Shown here: positions 45,601 through 57,551 of the stretch, piece by piece
How the letters are laid out: the number at the start of each line of letters is the position of its first letter
Position numbering within the stretch: position 1 is the stretch's first letter
Source: Abelmoschus esculentus
Lineage: Eukaryota; Streptophyta; Magnoliopsida; Malvales; Malvaceae
Length of the DNA stretch: 64,000 nucleotides
Assembly: GCA_035048815.1 (NCBI GenBank)
Contig: JAUCBN010000017.1
Coordinates: forward strand, 368,936 to 432,935
Direction: 5' to 3'
The notes under the pieces: generated by a model
Databases searched by the model: none
What the model saw: only the letters and a program-made list of their open reading frames with translations
What the model was told of the DNA's origin: nothing
Made by a program: the position numbers and the translations under genes

Positions 45601-47584
45601 CTTTTGAATTGAACCCTTGTGTGATATGAATTTTTATACAATCTCTCGTATCTATAATTCATCTGGATGACTTTTTCCTCAATCTCTTTGACTCCAAGCA
45701 ATGTGAAAATTGGCGTCTGATTCTAAGATCAACTGATCTTTTTCATGTAAACCCAAGTGATCCTCAAAAACTTAACATATTTATGCCTCTTAAAATACAA
45801 TGCTGATAAATAATTATGTTATAATATAAAATATGAAATAAACATATGCATGAATGTAATAATATACAGATGTCAACCTGTCAAAATAATGAAATGGTAT
45901 TACGAACAAAAATATGTTTAAATATAAATCTACTCTACAATGCATGAATGCAAAAGATATCGATTTCAAGAGCTAGTCATTAGACAACACTCATATAACC
46001 AAAAGATCAAATACAAGGAGAAGTCAATTTATTGATAGGAAACAGCTGGCCTGAGCTTCTTGGTTAATCATCTCGTTCAGCATGGTTCGGCATCATTCAT
46101 GGTATGTCAATGAAAATCTGTTGATGAGTCTTCCACTTTATTGAACAAAGTCTACACATATCTAACATTTCCTGTACTTGGTTCTGAAGTTGATTACTAA
46201 TTCCATCCTATATAATCTTGGTGACTGGCTCGGTCTAGCTTTAAACATATTGTCCTTCACTTGAAACGCTGGTTCAAAACTCACAAACTAATTTTCTGCA
46301 TGTCGTGTAGTACTTCTGTCTTCCTCTTGTATTTCTCAGTTTCATCTTTTAGTAACTCTCCTTATCCATGAAAGTTGAACATCAATCCTAGGCTCATTAT
46401 TCCCTTAAATTCTCTGAGTCTTTATTCGTCAACACTAACCTTAGGATACCTCTAGTTAAATTGTTAAATATCCACTTTCTGACTATCTTCGCCTTTTAGC
46501 TACTGCGTCTCATTTATCTCTATGCTTGCTCCTGAACCTAACTTGATGCTTGGATAACTATTGAACCCAATAAATCTGGCTCTTTCGTGCAGAAAAAACT
46601 TGATTTTCCTATTGTTAGTGTTGTACCCATCTCTTGAAAGCAACTAAGAATCCTTTATCGAAAATGGCTCTTCATGTTATTGTCCAAGAATGCCTAAATT
46701 ACCCTTGATTTTAGCAGACATGCACTGTTCTTGAGGTCTTCTGAAACACCTTTTTATTATTAATACTCGATCTCCTCAAATATTAAGTATGATCTTGCAC
46801 TGAGTCTTCTTGAAAATCAAATTTGATCGCGTACTGAGTCTTCTTGAATATGGTCCATCTTGACATATTGTCTTCCACTTATATATCAAACCCTTTAGTT
46901 CATGACCACTTTCTATGCAACAAGCTAATGAAACGATACCTTTAATGCATGCTATATGAACTCACACACACACCACAAAAAAAAGTGTTAGTATGGTGAA
47001 TCAATAATCTAAACTAAAATAAGTTAACTTACGAAAAATAACCAGAGAACAATTTATGTTACATAAAAATAACCAAAGAGCATATTATGTTGCACAGAAA
47101 TAACCAAAGAGCAGTTAAACAAAGAAATCCTAATTTGGCCGCACTTCGACAGCATACCGCCTTATCTTATGGTCCTTGTCTGGCTCTAATAGGGGTAGGT
47201 TTCTACTCTACACATGTGGGTTTGGATCTAGACTCTAGGTTTCCGAACTGTCGTTATCGCCTACTGCAACGATAAGATATTGATTGAGTAGTATAGGTCC
47301 CTTACAACGGAGGTGAAGACTTCACGACGCGTAAGGTTAGTATACCGGAAGTGGACATAAATCCGAAACACGAAGCTGGATAGCATCACGTCGGACAATA
47401 TCTAACTCCCACTAAAGGGTAAAAGCTCGGGTCGAGAGCTGAGGCATGAATGACAGATATATTACACAAAATGAAAATACTACCCTTATCCAAACGATAT
47501 TTATCTGACAATATTGAATTAAATTAATATCAATATTTAAAATACCAAAATGCCACGTGTAAGTAATTATTAGGCCTGACTCTC
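42668..47584 (-). other. LARD internal domain, non-coding
   Basis: About 4.9 kb without recognisable protein domains on either strand. The open stretches present are short and mostly T-rich on plus. It includes pyrimidine-rich runs (42985-43060) and a GC-richer stretch at 47130-47470 close to the PBS, probably the 5' leader of the element RNA. Confidence 0.6.
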
Positions 47585-47614
47585 AAAAAATTGTCCCCAG
47601 CGGAGTCGCCAAGC
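47585..47614 (-). promoter_or_regulatory. LARD primer-binding site
   Basis: Minus strand directly after the 5' LTR end: GCT then TGGCGACTCCGCTGGGGAC. It has the position and TGG start of a PBS. The tRNA it would pair with was not identified. Confidence 0.6.
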
Positions 47615-48253
47615 TGTCACGACCGTTTTAAAATTGAAAATATGAAAAATGGCCTGGCGAGTGATTTGGAAAAAATCGAGTTCATTTATTTTTAATCATG
47701 AAAAAAAACAAATTTTATTGAAAACATTTGAATTTTAAAATTAATTTAGAGTCGTCACCGACCACTTTGGTAGGTCAGACACCATAAAACAAACCAGAGA
47801 TTCATTTTGAAAACATTTGGGTTCGGGAGTCGGTTACGCGTAAGGAAGACCCTTACGAGCGCCCGAAATTGGTACCTTTTAATTACACGTGGCATTTCGG
47901 TATTTTGAATAATAATATTAATTTAATCAGTTATTCGCGAATAAATATCGTTAGAATGAGAATATCCTTTTTGGATAAGAAAATATATTTCTTTTAAATA
48001 CGAGCTTGAATAAGACATCCTCTAGATAGGAAACCTTAACTCGTATTTAAAGAAATATAAGTTCTACCCCAAAAGGTTTTAAATGCATGATCGGTTTATT
48101 ATCTGGTTCATTTTAAGTTCTAACCTATGAGGCTCCATCAGTTTAAATATTTAAAGCCTATTAAATTATTAATTTCACCGGGTGTATTATGATAACATCC
48201 GAGTGCATGGACACTACCATTTCGACACCAAACAAAATTAATAATACTATTGG
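47615..48253 (-). repeat. LARD 5' LTR, part proximal to internal domain
   Basis: First part of the 5' LTR, aligning to 39684-40326 of the other LTR. It stops at CTATTGG, where the CACTA element is inserted. Confidence 0.87.
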
Positions 48254-48863
48254 CGCACTACAGCAGAACAGATTTATAGTGGCGTTTTTTTATGTATACA
48301 GTGGCGTTTTTTAGCGCCGCTAAAAGTACTTGCGGCACAACGAAAAACGCCACAAAAAACGCCGCTACAAGCTGCGCCGCTAAAAGTAGCGGCGTTTATT
48401 TTTAAAAAATGCCGCTATAGTACACGATCTATAGCGGCGTTTTAATAAACAAACGCCGCTAATGTACATTCTTTTGCGGCATTTGTTAAAAGCAAACGTC
48501 GCTAAAGATCGTGTACTATAGCGGCGTTTTTTTAAAATAAACGCCGCTAATGTTCTATACTTTTGTGGCGATTTTAAAGAAACGCCACTAAAGTTAATGG
48601 GTTTTTAGTGGCGTTTGTCCCAAACGCCGCTATAGATACTGTATTTTAAAAAAATAATTTTAAATTATTATTACTACCAAAAGCTTCTCTGTAACTAATA
48701 TTTCAACAACAATACAATTAAACAACATCAATAAAATAATCCAAAATACTTAACCATGACAAATATATTAAAGTCTAATATCAAAAAACGCAAATATAAT
48801 AATCTAGAGTTTAAGTAAAATAAAGTTCAGTAATAAGTACAAACCAAATGAACCTAAAATCAT

Positions 48864-50480
48864 CTAAGGCGACGGATTCCTAGGTTGGTTTTGCTTTAAC
48901 ATCGCCATCATATCTTGAAATTGTTGTTGAAGATTCTGATATGTTGCTTCTCTCTCTGCTTCCCTTGCTGCTCTCTCAGCTTCTCTTCGTTCTCTCTCAG
49001 CTTCTTTAGCTTCCATCTCTGCTTGGAATTGAGTTAATTGTTGTTTTAAACGTTGAATTTCTGCTTGAGAAGACTGACTTTGTGATGGCATGTATTGAGA
49101 CGATTTGGATCCAAAATATTTAGTTGGTGTCACGAATGACCCTTGATAGCGCACTCGACCATATCTTTCAGGACCCAAAACTTCAGCAAAAACTTGATTC
49201 TCGATATCAGCAATATTAGCACAACCATCAGTTGAAGCCGTAGCTTCTATCTCTGTCCTTTTTTCCTTCATTCTCGTCTGATAATCATTTGTTAAAAATA
49301 ATAAATGAAAACAGGATTCATTATACCAGAATACCAAATACAACATAATACAAAATAATAGATGAAAAATAATAGATGAAAACATTATACCAGAATTTCT
49401 TCAGCTTCAGGATTCATTGGAGAGCCATCCTTTTTGGTGTGAGTAATGTCGAATAGCTTTACCTGTCCAATGCTAGAACCAGTCGACACAAGCTACAAAA
49501 TATAATAAACATGAATATTAACTTTAATGTAATACAAGTTAAAATAATATTTTAAAAAATAATACCTCTATATTAGCAATGCGAGCAAAGCTCTTCGTCC
49601 CTGCTGTGTGCGTAAATTTTTGTTTCTGTCTACTAGTAACTTCTACACGCTCTCTTTCCTGTTTAATTTCCAATTTTTATTACATTTAAAGTTGAAATTG
49701 AAATAATATAATGTTATTGCTATAAATTGTAGATGTTACCTCCCCTTTTGTTGAACTCCAAAACCTGACTGCATCTTCCCATTGATATCGTAGTATTCCT
49801 GGGGGAACATTTTGAAATTTCTCTTGAAGGCTCAAATCGTTTTTGAAATACGTCTTCTTCAACAAACTCTTATGGTCTCTCCATTTCTTTCCTAATGCAT
49901 GCTTCACATAATCGTCCGAGACCTCCAAAGAGAATTTATCCTGAAAATCACAAAATCAAAAGTAAATATTACTATTTAAATGTAATGAATTAGATAATAT
50001 AATATTATTCTTACCTTAACAAGATCAAGAGCTTGATTTTTGTTACTATTTGGCATTTGATGCCAAGACTCATAACTGATTTGCAAAATTGAAGTATTAC
50101 GCGCAACAATGCCTAAATAACTCGCCAAAACACCTGATTCTGCACCAACAGGTTGGCCGGCATCATTTCTTGAAACTTTTACACGTTCTCCAACGGGGAG
50201 ATCATATAATTTCATCAAAGTCGTCCGCCCTCTAGTCTTGCGCCTTCGACCATTTCCACCTATATGCAAATATATCAAGTCAACACTTTATTAAATCATT
50301 TCAACAATAACAAATAGTTATGATTCAAATAAAGTTTTAAAAAATACCTTCAATTTCTATATTCTCAACCGTTTCAGGAACTTGTGAAGCTGCAGAACCA
50401 GACAAGTCATCTTCATTTGTTTCTTCTTCTATTCGAGGAACTTGAACAATATTTAAGCTATTTAATTTTCTCCTCGGCAT
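48864..50480 (-). CDS. CACTA second gene, Transposase_24 / TNPA-like, six exons
   Basis: Helper protein of plant En/Spm elements, expected to bind subterminal repeats in the nucleus. Exons on minus: 50480-50348, 50259-50015, 49940-49740, 49658-49566, 49492-49391, 49277-48864. All introns are GT-AG, phases agree, and the total is 395 residues without a stop. The ATG at 50480 opens MPRRKLNSLNIVQVP and an acidic stretch. The conserved core has GRTTLMKLYDLPVGERV, KKWRDHKSLLKKTYF and GILRYQWEDAVRFW. Later come FARIANIE, VFAEVLGPERYGRVR and VTPTKYFG, then a C-terminal coiled coil rich in Glu/Arg/Ala. This is the usual architecture and about the usual length, and it looks intact. Its partner TNP2 is reduced to a 3' remnant just upstream. 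Confidence 0.82.
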
Positions 50481-50574
50481 AATACCTGTAAGAAACGGAA
50501 AAGAAACATTAGTAACAACAACTTTAGTAAAAAAAATTAATAAGGCTCAATAGAAATCTTATTACAATACGCAA

Positions 50575-50880
50575 CTAATTTTCATTAAAATCTTCATCCA
50601 TGTTGTCTCGAACCCATTGAAACTGTGAATTAGAAGTAGAAGATGTTCCATCTAAGTTTTGTGCTGCAAAAGGCAAAGTTTCTGATCTTGTTTCAATGTC
50701 ATCTCTACTTCCATCCCCGAGATCAATCAATTCTCTAGGGGTGTTACGGAGTACAACATACCAACCATCTTTGGTTGGATCATGAGAATAGAAAACTTGT
50801 TTGACTTGAGACGAGAATACATATGGTTCGTCCATCAATTGTTGGCCAGTATGAATTAATCGAGAAAAGTTCACTAAATG
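50575..50880 (-). pseudogene. TNP2 transposase, 3' terminal remnant
   Basis: About 100 codons on the minus strand: FSRLIHTGQQLMDEPYVFSS, QVFYSHDPTKDGWYVVLR, TPRELIDLG, then an acidic tail ending at the stop at 50575. This is the C-terminal end found in plant En/Spm TNP2 transposases. The catalytic part is missing: 50881-50975 holds only a short tail of another frame ending in a stop. The subterminal repeat and internal CACTA end follow, so the element cannot move itself. Confidence 0.75.
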
Positions 50881-50975
50881 TCAGATTCTTCCATTTCATC
50901 TTTAAGATCCAATTTTTCATTACATGTGGAAACTGGAAGGTCTAATGTGCTCTCAATCCCTATACACTTGGTTTG

Positions 50976-51025
50976 TTAAAAAAACGCCACTAAATATGCC
51001 GCTATAGAACTGTTTTGCTGTAGTG
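50976..51025. repeat. internal CACTA terminus
   Basis: AACGCCACTAAATATGCCGC followed by CTGTTTTGCTGTAGTG, a full right-hand CACTA end paired in sequence with the left end at 48256. The 3-bp flanks of this pair (GCG and GTA) do not match. Confidence 0.75.
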
Positions 51026-51164
51026 GTAGTTTGTTATCCATAAAATAATTAAATTGGTGTAGAACAAGAAATAAAAGAAAAAAAAGCATATGTAATCAAA
51101 AAGGCTTAGGTAAGATAGTTTTTTTAACTAACTTTAACATGAACCTGGATTTTGCAAATCTTAT

Positions 51165-51270
51165 TCCATAGTTTGAGGAAATCTTACCTTTAACGGCTCA
51201 ACCTATATGCTATTAAGAGGATTTGCAATGCCAATCCGAATAACTTGGGGATAATAACCACTTTCCACTG
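51165..51270 (-). pseudogene. possible captured exon, origin unknown
   Basis: Minus strand: a sequence of about 80 nt between a good acceptor (TTCTACAG) and a good donor (AAAGGTAAGA). One frame is open and hydrophobic (WKVVIIPKLFGLALQILL). No family recognised. It could be a later exon of the same captured gene as the DnaJ exons or of another. Confidence 0.35.
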
Positions 51271-51588
51271 TAGAATTAAAAACAATAATTAAGATCTACA
51301 TTCGTTAGTATTAGCTGAACTACATCATCAAAAAATTAGGAACCAAGAACCACTCTATTATGGATGATTTAAGATTTCTACTTTGAATTATGAATGCTTA
51401 ACGATGGAGCAAGCAAAACCACATAAAAGTTTAAAAAAACAATTAACAAGGTAGTGATTTCGCATGTGAGCAGTATGGTAAAAAAATCAAACAGATTCAA
51501 GACATTATTTCATAATTCAATAGAGAAATGGAGATAAGTAAAGAGAATGTTGTAGAACAACAAAGAACAGTAAGAAGCATGGGATACC

Positions 51589-51662
51589 GTTGTTGATCTG
51601 GGAAAACTTCTCTTGTGCGCCTTTACTTTTATTCTTGTCAGGGTGGTATTTAAGAGAGAGCC
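51589..51662 (-). pseudogene. captured DnaJ J-domain exon (HPD motif)
   Basis: 74-nt exon on the minus strand with acceptor TTTAACAG and donor GTATCCC. It encodes LSLKYHPDKNKSKGAQEKF and SQINN, the middle of a J domain with the HPD motif that stimulates Hsp70. Exon phases (2 on entry, 1 on exit) allow exact joining to the exon at 51933. The sequence is closest in my memory to plant ER-type DnaJ proteins (ERdj3A-like). The following exon (AYEIL...) was not found. Confidence 0.8.
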
Positions 51663-51932
51663 TGTTAAACACAATCAAGAAAAAAATAATAATTCGATCT
51701 AAAGAAAAAAACTAGATTTTACTAAAATTTGAATAACTCAAAAATTTTAGTAATTAGAAGATGGATTTTTAAGTTAGAGCCGAGTTTCCAATTATGTCCC
51801 ATATATCTATAAATATATATACTAGATATGAAGAAATATATGTATTTATGAACCAATTTGTAAATAATTACGATTAAATTTCTGTAATTCAAAAGTTTTA
51901 TTAGCAGTTTATAACTTCAGATTAAAACCTAC

Positions 51933-51964
51933 TTGTGGAAAGCTTTCTGAATCTCTCTTTGACT
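51933..51964 (-). pseudogene. captured DnaJ exon upstream part (helix II)
   Basis: Minus strand: SQREIQKAFHK, ending in the donor AA|GTAGG in phase 2, which continues into the exon at 51589-51662. The first part of the J domain and any start codon are absent, so the copy is truncated on this side. Confidence 0.72.
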
Positions 51965-52559
51965 TCATACAAACGTGAAAATAATAAATAACATGGAAAC
52001 AGTTATGTTGTGTACTTACATTCAAATCATGTCAAGTAATTAGCTTTCTAGAACAAAAAGAATCAAACCATCTAATAATTAAATTATAAATACTTAATTG
52101 CAGGGTTTCCAATGCAGTGTGAACCAGCAACAAATATGTTTTCCATTGAGGGATGAAAGCTCATTGACTGGTACCATCTATTTGGGCAAAAACTAGATTT
52201 TCTAGCTGTGGGCAAACGTCCATTCGAGACATAAAATCAAACTAGATTTAACTCTAAACCCTAATTCAAATACTAAATCCAAAATTCTAAGTTGCAATTC
52301 TAAATTTTAAATCACTAAACCTAAACCTACAAACTTTAAACACTAAATTGAATTCTTAAACCCTAAATTTCTTTGCTAGCAGTGCATGAAATAATTACTA
52401 TACATGATTTACGTTTAGAATTTAAGATTGAAAACAAATTAAACGGAGATACAGACTGAGATGAGAATATGATCGAAAACATAAAATCAAATATAATGGA
52501 ACGGGGGAGTGACAGACGGTAAGATAACTCAAAATCCCTCTCATGACACATTTAGAAAT

Positions 52560-52780
52560 CAAGCTTCAAATTAAGTTTAGGGTTTTGAAATTTACCTGAA
52601 TCAATATCCTGGTTGAATCAGTGGAATCGACCTAACCGAACGGCAAAGTGACAAATGCGACGAGCAGAGGGGGCGACGGTGGCCTGAAATTGGGGCGGCG
52701 TGTTCTTGGGGGTGGGATTTGGGGGGTTTTCGGTTGAAGATGCTGAAAAGAAAGGAGACTGTAATAAGGAAGATGAACTT
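52560..52780 (-). other. possible captured 5' exon / leader
   Basis: A GC-richer stretch (GACGGTGGCCTGAAATTGGG on plus) that on the minus strand ends in a donor-like GGATATTGATTCAG|GTAAAT. No ATG-led coding frame recognised. It may be the untranslated first exon of the captured gene. Confidence 0.3.
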
Positions 52781-53168
52781 GCGGCGTTTGTAAAAATAAA
52801 CGCCGCTAAAATACGATATATTGCGGCAATTTTTAATGAAACACCACAATTTCTTACACTTTTGCGGCGTTTTTAAATGAAACGCCACAATATTTAATAC
52901 TTTTGCAGCGTTTTTCATAAAACGCCACAAGATTTCAGACAATTGCAGCGTTTACTAATATAAACACAACTAAAAACACACTCTATAGCGGCGTTTGTCT
53001 AGAAACGTCGTAAATATACAATCAACTACGACGTTTTTATTTAAAACGCCACTAAAATGGAAATTTTGCGGCGTTTGTAATAAAAACGTCACTATAATGC
53101 GATTATTTGTGGCGTTTGTTATAAAAATGCCACTAGATACGCCGTTGTAGAACTGTTTTGCTGTAGCA

Positions 53169-54312
53169 TGGTGTTACTAATCTTTGCCTAATTAATTTTA
53201 TTAAATCTAATCCTAAATTATTTACCATTTTCTACGTTTCGATAACACGCCGAATACGATACCAAAGTACACTCTTGGCCAACATAATGTCATTTCATAA
53301 TACTGACCAATTAGTGTATCCGATATATAAGATTAGAACGTCATCGTTACTAAATTATCTCCATATTTAATTAATTATTTAATTAAAGTGACTAACCTTA
53401 AAAGGCTCTAATTTAATTAGAGTGACTAACCCTAAAAAGACTCTAATTTAATTGTCTAAGTGTAATTAAATGTTTTCCTAAACAAAATACACTACATGTT
53501 TTTAAATTATGCAAGCCAATCATTTAAATAATTAAAAAAAACATTAATTAAATTAAAAGACAATAACAATGCAACAATAGACCAAAATTAATTGACGTAA
53601 AGTAAATGGAACTTACATTGCAAAGAAGGATTTATACAACTTCTCAAGGCTCATGTCTATAAGCTTGCATGCAATCTGGCCATTACAATTCACTGCCCGC
53701 TATTCCTATGCTACTTCCGATATCCATTAAGGAATCCAATCCTTCGAACATCCCCTTACACTTATCGACCAAACCACAAGCAATAAATCGAGAATCTCTA
53801 GCCAAGCTTTCATGCATATCATTGCCGAGCTTTGTGCCATGGAAATCTTATTTCCCGAATGCCTTTCCCTTGTCGGTGGATTGTATTTCCATGAACCTTG
53901 GATTTGTTTGACAGACCATGGCCTCAAACTTTCAATTTTGTTATGTGAAATGAAAAGAATTCTCCTGCAATCAGTCCCCCTTCCCATGCTTGTTCTCTGT
54001 GTTTAGTGAAAAAATTGATACTCCCAAAAACCGAGAGAAAAAATGGAACCGCCCCCTGTTTTTGGTTTTCGAATGCTCCCCCTCCTCTTCAGTTTCCATC
54101 ATGGCTTAATAATTGCCCCTGGTAACCGTTTGTAACTCTCATATTATCCATTCACTTTCTTGTTTTTTTTATTTTCATTATTACTTTTATATTATTTTTT
54201 TGGTTTTATTTATTTACTTTATTTATTTTATATATTATTTTTATTTATTTCTATTTACTATTTACTTGTGGCCTTATTTTTACTCGAACCCGGATAAAAT
54301 TCGGGTATTACA
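53169..54312 (-). repeat. LARD 5' LTR, distal part
   Basis: Aligns to 40324-41474 of the other LTR. It ends GGGTATTACA and is followed by the target duplication AGAAT. Confidence 0.88.
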
Positions 54313-54443
54313 AGAATAAATAAAAGTAAATAATTTTAGATACAAAAATGCATCGAACATATTTTCATTTAAATAGGTAGCTAACTAACAAGCCATTAAT
54401 TACAGTTTTTACCTCATTTTATATGGAAAGAAATATTTTGATC

Positions 54444-54681
54444 GGGTAAAAATTATCTACCTCTTTTTCATGCCTTCATTTTAAATTAGAGGGTTTAGAG
54501 TTTAGGATTCAAGGCTAGGAGTTGTGGTTAAAGTTTAGGGAATTAGAAGTAGAGTGTGCTTTTTAGGGTCTAGGATTTAGGATATAGAAACTAAGGGTTA
54601 GGGTTAAAAATTTAATTTTTTATAAATTTTTCAGAGAAAACATGAAAATATGCATCATAAAAGGGCAGGTGATTTTTACTC
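54444..54681. mobile_element. Mutator-type MITE, copy with perfect 9-bp target duplication
   Basis: 238 bp. Ends GGGTAAAAATTATCTACC and (reverse complement) GAGTAAAAATCACCTGCC. Perfect 9-bp flanks ATTTTGATC (54435-54443 and 54682-54690). The core has repeated TTTAGGGTT-like words. Confidence 0.8.
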
Positions 54682-54690
54682 ATTTTGATC

Positions 54691-56027
54691 TATGGGAATG
54701 GAACCTAACAAAACTACAATAAAATTTTCAACTACAAAATAAATAAATAAACTTAAATAAAAAATCAACCCTTAGACTATATATTTTATTTGCTTTTATC
54801 CCTTAACTATTATTTGGTCAAAGTAAGTCTTTAAAATATCATTTCATGTCATTTTATGTTTAGTAATTATGTAAATCAAAAAACTTATTCCAAGTAATAA
54901 GACGTTAACACATCAAAAATATCTTTTTAATCAAAAGTGTATTTAGAGGTTAAAGAAAAATAACATAATTTAAGTATTTATTTTTACAAAGAAATAATTT
55001 AAGAAGTAAAAACAAACAAAAATGGGTTAATTTTTCATTTAATCCAATAATAAATAATAATAAAAAGTGGTTGCTTCAAATATTTACACCCTAAAATCTT
55101 CAAATACGACCTGATGATTCCCTCGGCCTCGCATGCACAACCACTGAAATCCGTAGCTATATCTTACAGTGACAGATTCAAAAATATTATTTCGAATGAT
55201 CATGTATAAAAATTTCATGACAAATAAAATTTATAAAAATTAAAAAAAATAAAGTATGAAGTTTAGAAAGTTCAAATGAAAACTTATCTACCTTTAAGTA
55301 TACATAGATTGGCTACTAATTTCATGAATCAGGAACTCAGGCATCGCATAGGTTATACAGTACAGGAGGAGCAACAACTCCATCCTTTGCTGATGGTGGC
55401 AGTGGTACTGACAAGCTTTCACCACCTTAAAAATTCTTCGAGAGTGATTTTTCATCTACTCGTCCACATATAATGTTTAATGACCAAAATTCCCTCACCG
55501 ACCACGACAAGGTGAAGGTGTTGAGAAACATAGATAAGGTAAATACATCATGGGAGGATTTGTCTTGTTCCCAAACATCAGACAAACCCATGAGCAGGAT
55601 TTGTAATGGCAAACAAGCAAGGATAGTAATAGTTAGAACAAAAATCCGAAACTTGAGTGCCTTGTTGATTATATGAGACACAACTTTTCAGAACGATACC
55701 AAGAAAAACAATATATAAATAACTATAAAAATACCGAATAAAATCGTAATAACCCATTTCCATAAAATAAAACTCATTTATTAATTCAATCCAAACATTA
55801 CAACCACTGGCCTATTAAACAAATCTTGTGCCCACACAAACCCAAATAATCATCTAGCCAAATAAAAAATTAAACTCAGATCCAAAACCAAATTAAACCC
55901 TAATTAGAAAAAATAACCAAATTAACCCTAATTACCCAAACTAAAGCAACAGACGCAGACCTTCATTGTGCATGCCAGCTGACCGACCTTCGTTGTGCAT
56001 ACCAGTTCGGTTTCAGAGTATCTCTAG
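54691..56027. other. no confirmed gene; unassigned open stretches
   Basis: AT-rich to 55250. Between 55270 and 55680 the composition is less AT-rich and both strands have short open stretches (for example NDQNSLTDHDKVKVL on plus at 55473-55676), perhaps relics of exons. No domain recognised. 55770-55960 is C/A-rich with AAACCCTAATT words. Confidence 0.35.
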
Positions 56028-56103
56028 AAGAATCGATTGAAGAAGGAGAAAAAACATAAGGAAAAGGAGATGGACAAGCTGCTGCTGAGTGACATGAAGA
56101 CAG

Positions 56104-56387
56104 TGTAACAACACAAACCAGAAAAACAATAATTAAAGAAGGGGAAAATAATACAGAGTAAGGGAAAGAGAAGAAGTAGAAAGTTTAGGGGAAGAACAAA
56201 AGAAAAGAAGCAGAGACAAAAAGTTTTTCATTCAGTCGATACTCTTTCCAACCTAAAATTTCAGACTAAATAGTCTGTTACAATCACAAGTAAAACACAC
56301 CGTTTAATTAAGAAAATATAATAAAATAAAAGTAGAAAATTACTATTCTATCCCTTTTATTCTTCATTCAATTTTTGACCCGTTACA
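56104..56387 (-). repeat. 3' LTR of the 2.63-kb element
   Basis: 284 bp, TGTAAC...GTTACA. The inside border reads GAGGACAATGATTATTTC on the minus strand, without a strong purine tract. Confidence 0.87.
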
Positions 56388-56456
56388 ATGCTTCTCGCTT
56401 GAAATAATCATTGTCCTCAAGGATTTAAATTTGATCTTCTTTTTCTGGTGATTAGA

Positions 56457-57551
56457 CTAAACATGACTCCATGCTCTCTTAACCTGGATAAAAGATGAAG
56501 TATGAACCAACATTGATAGAACTGATTCCCCTTCTCTCACAAAAATCGATTTACCAAAGACAATTGGTTGTGGAACGTCCAAGATAAAAGTTTTAATCTG
56601 TTGAACAAGGCTGAAGTCTTCCAATACCGAATCAGTTCCATCAAACTCAATCATACCTCTTTGAGTAGTCGAAAAAGACTCGTAAGGTTGCCTCAGTTGC
56701 TCACTTCTCTGCAAACCTAGTTGATCAGTGTTAAACTCTACAATCTGAATTATTTTTGTGGTCTTTATACCCCTTTCAATAATCATAACCCCATTTCAAG
56801 TACCCTTGTTGTCTAATTAAAATGTACCTGAAAATTGCATAATTCCATTGGATGTTCCTCGTAGCAAGAGCAAGTTGTTTCTTCAAGTTCTTTGGCACTC
56901 TCTCTTGATTTTCAACTTCAATAGCCATGTCAAAGCAATAACATATGTATGATATTTTGACTCCAGAAATCTTATTTTGTAAAATTTCTTCACCAAACAA
57001 AACTCCATCATCAATTTTAAATGAAAGAACAACCGTAAATGTCAAAACTTTTGACATAGTAATTGCCGGAATAGAACATAAATATCTTCGACCTACAAGC
57101 ACTGAATCAGTTGCAGTAAGGTAATTCAAAACTTCACTTGAAATTTCAAAATATAAAATTAACAAATCTAAGTACAGTAGATGAACATCCTTTTCTCATC
57201 CAATTTGCCGACCAATTCTTTACCTAAAGGGTGAAGTTGTAACCAATTGTGCTTTCTAGGTACCCAAACTTCCACAAGATCTTCATATTTCAGAAACTCT
57301 GGAATCAATGATAGGCAAGAACAAGCAAGCTTGACTAGCTTCCTCCATGCCTTACCTCTAACAACTATAATCTCGATGTCAAACAGTGCTCTACCACCAT
57401 TCATGATCGTTTGATTCTCAACGAGCTCATTGAAAATAATTTTTTGAAGGAAGTTGTCAACTAAACTAACTGTGTGACATTTCTTAAGAATCTCAGCTTT
57501 AGATGCTACAATGACACCGTGATTAGCAGTTATATCAAGGGTTATAGGCAC
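56457..57551 (-). pseudogene. unrecognised open stretches of the 2.63-kb element, distal part
   Basis: Three successive minus-strand stretches in different frames: 57551-57168 (127 codons, VWVPRKHNWLQLHPLGKEL), 57165-56776 (129 codons, LCSIPAITMSKVLTF; RVPKNLKKQLALATRNIQWN) and 56786-56457 (109 codons). They read like one protein broken by frame changes: the stretches abut or overlap slightly and keep a normal amino-acid mix. No known domain was seen. It could be a captured host gene or a highly diverged element protein. Confidence 0.45.

Larger units (their letters stand above)
48254..53168 (-). mobile_element. composite CACTA element with transposase gene and captured DnaJ exons
   Basis: Inserted in the LARD 5' LTR; the other LTR shows the empty site. 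The left end is CACTACAGCAGAACAG (from 48256). The right end is CTGTTTTGCTGTAG, with the final TG lost. TGG is repeated at both borders (48251-48253, 53169-53171), with two extra bases at each end. Subterminal GCGGCGTTT/AACGCCGC arrays lie at about 48281-48645 and 52780-53160. A second complete right end, CTGTTTTGCTGTAGTG, lies inside at 51010-51025. So the insertion looks like two element parts joined: a transposase part (48256-51025) and a gene-capture part (51026-53168). Confidence 0.83.
39684..54312 (-). mobile_element. large pol-less LTR retrotransposon (LARD type)
   Basis: Two LTRs (39684-41474; 47615-54312 including a CACTA insertion) enclose about 6.1 kb of internal DNA. Ends are TGTCGCGACC/TGTCACGACC and GGGTATTACA. 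The 5-bp duplication AGAAT flanks the whole (39679-39683 and 54313-54317). On the minus strand the 5' LTR (high coordinates) is followed after three bases by the PBS candidate TGGCGACTCCGCTGGGGAC. Upstream of the 3' LTR lies the purine tract CAAAGAGGGACAG. The internal domain shows no gag, protease, RT or integrase motif in any frame, which makes it a large retrotransposon derivative mobilised in trans, if at all. Confidence 0.87.

Noticed and set aside
48256..51025. Inner CACTA pair as a simple, complete insertion
   Set aside because: Its 3-bp flanks GCG and GTA do not match, and the empty LTR shows that the sequence to 53168 is also inserted DNA.
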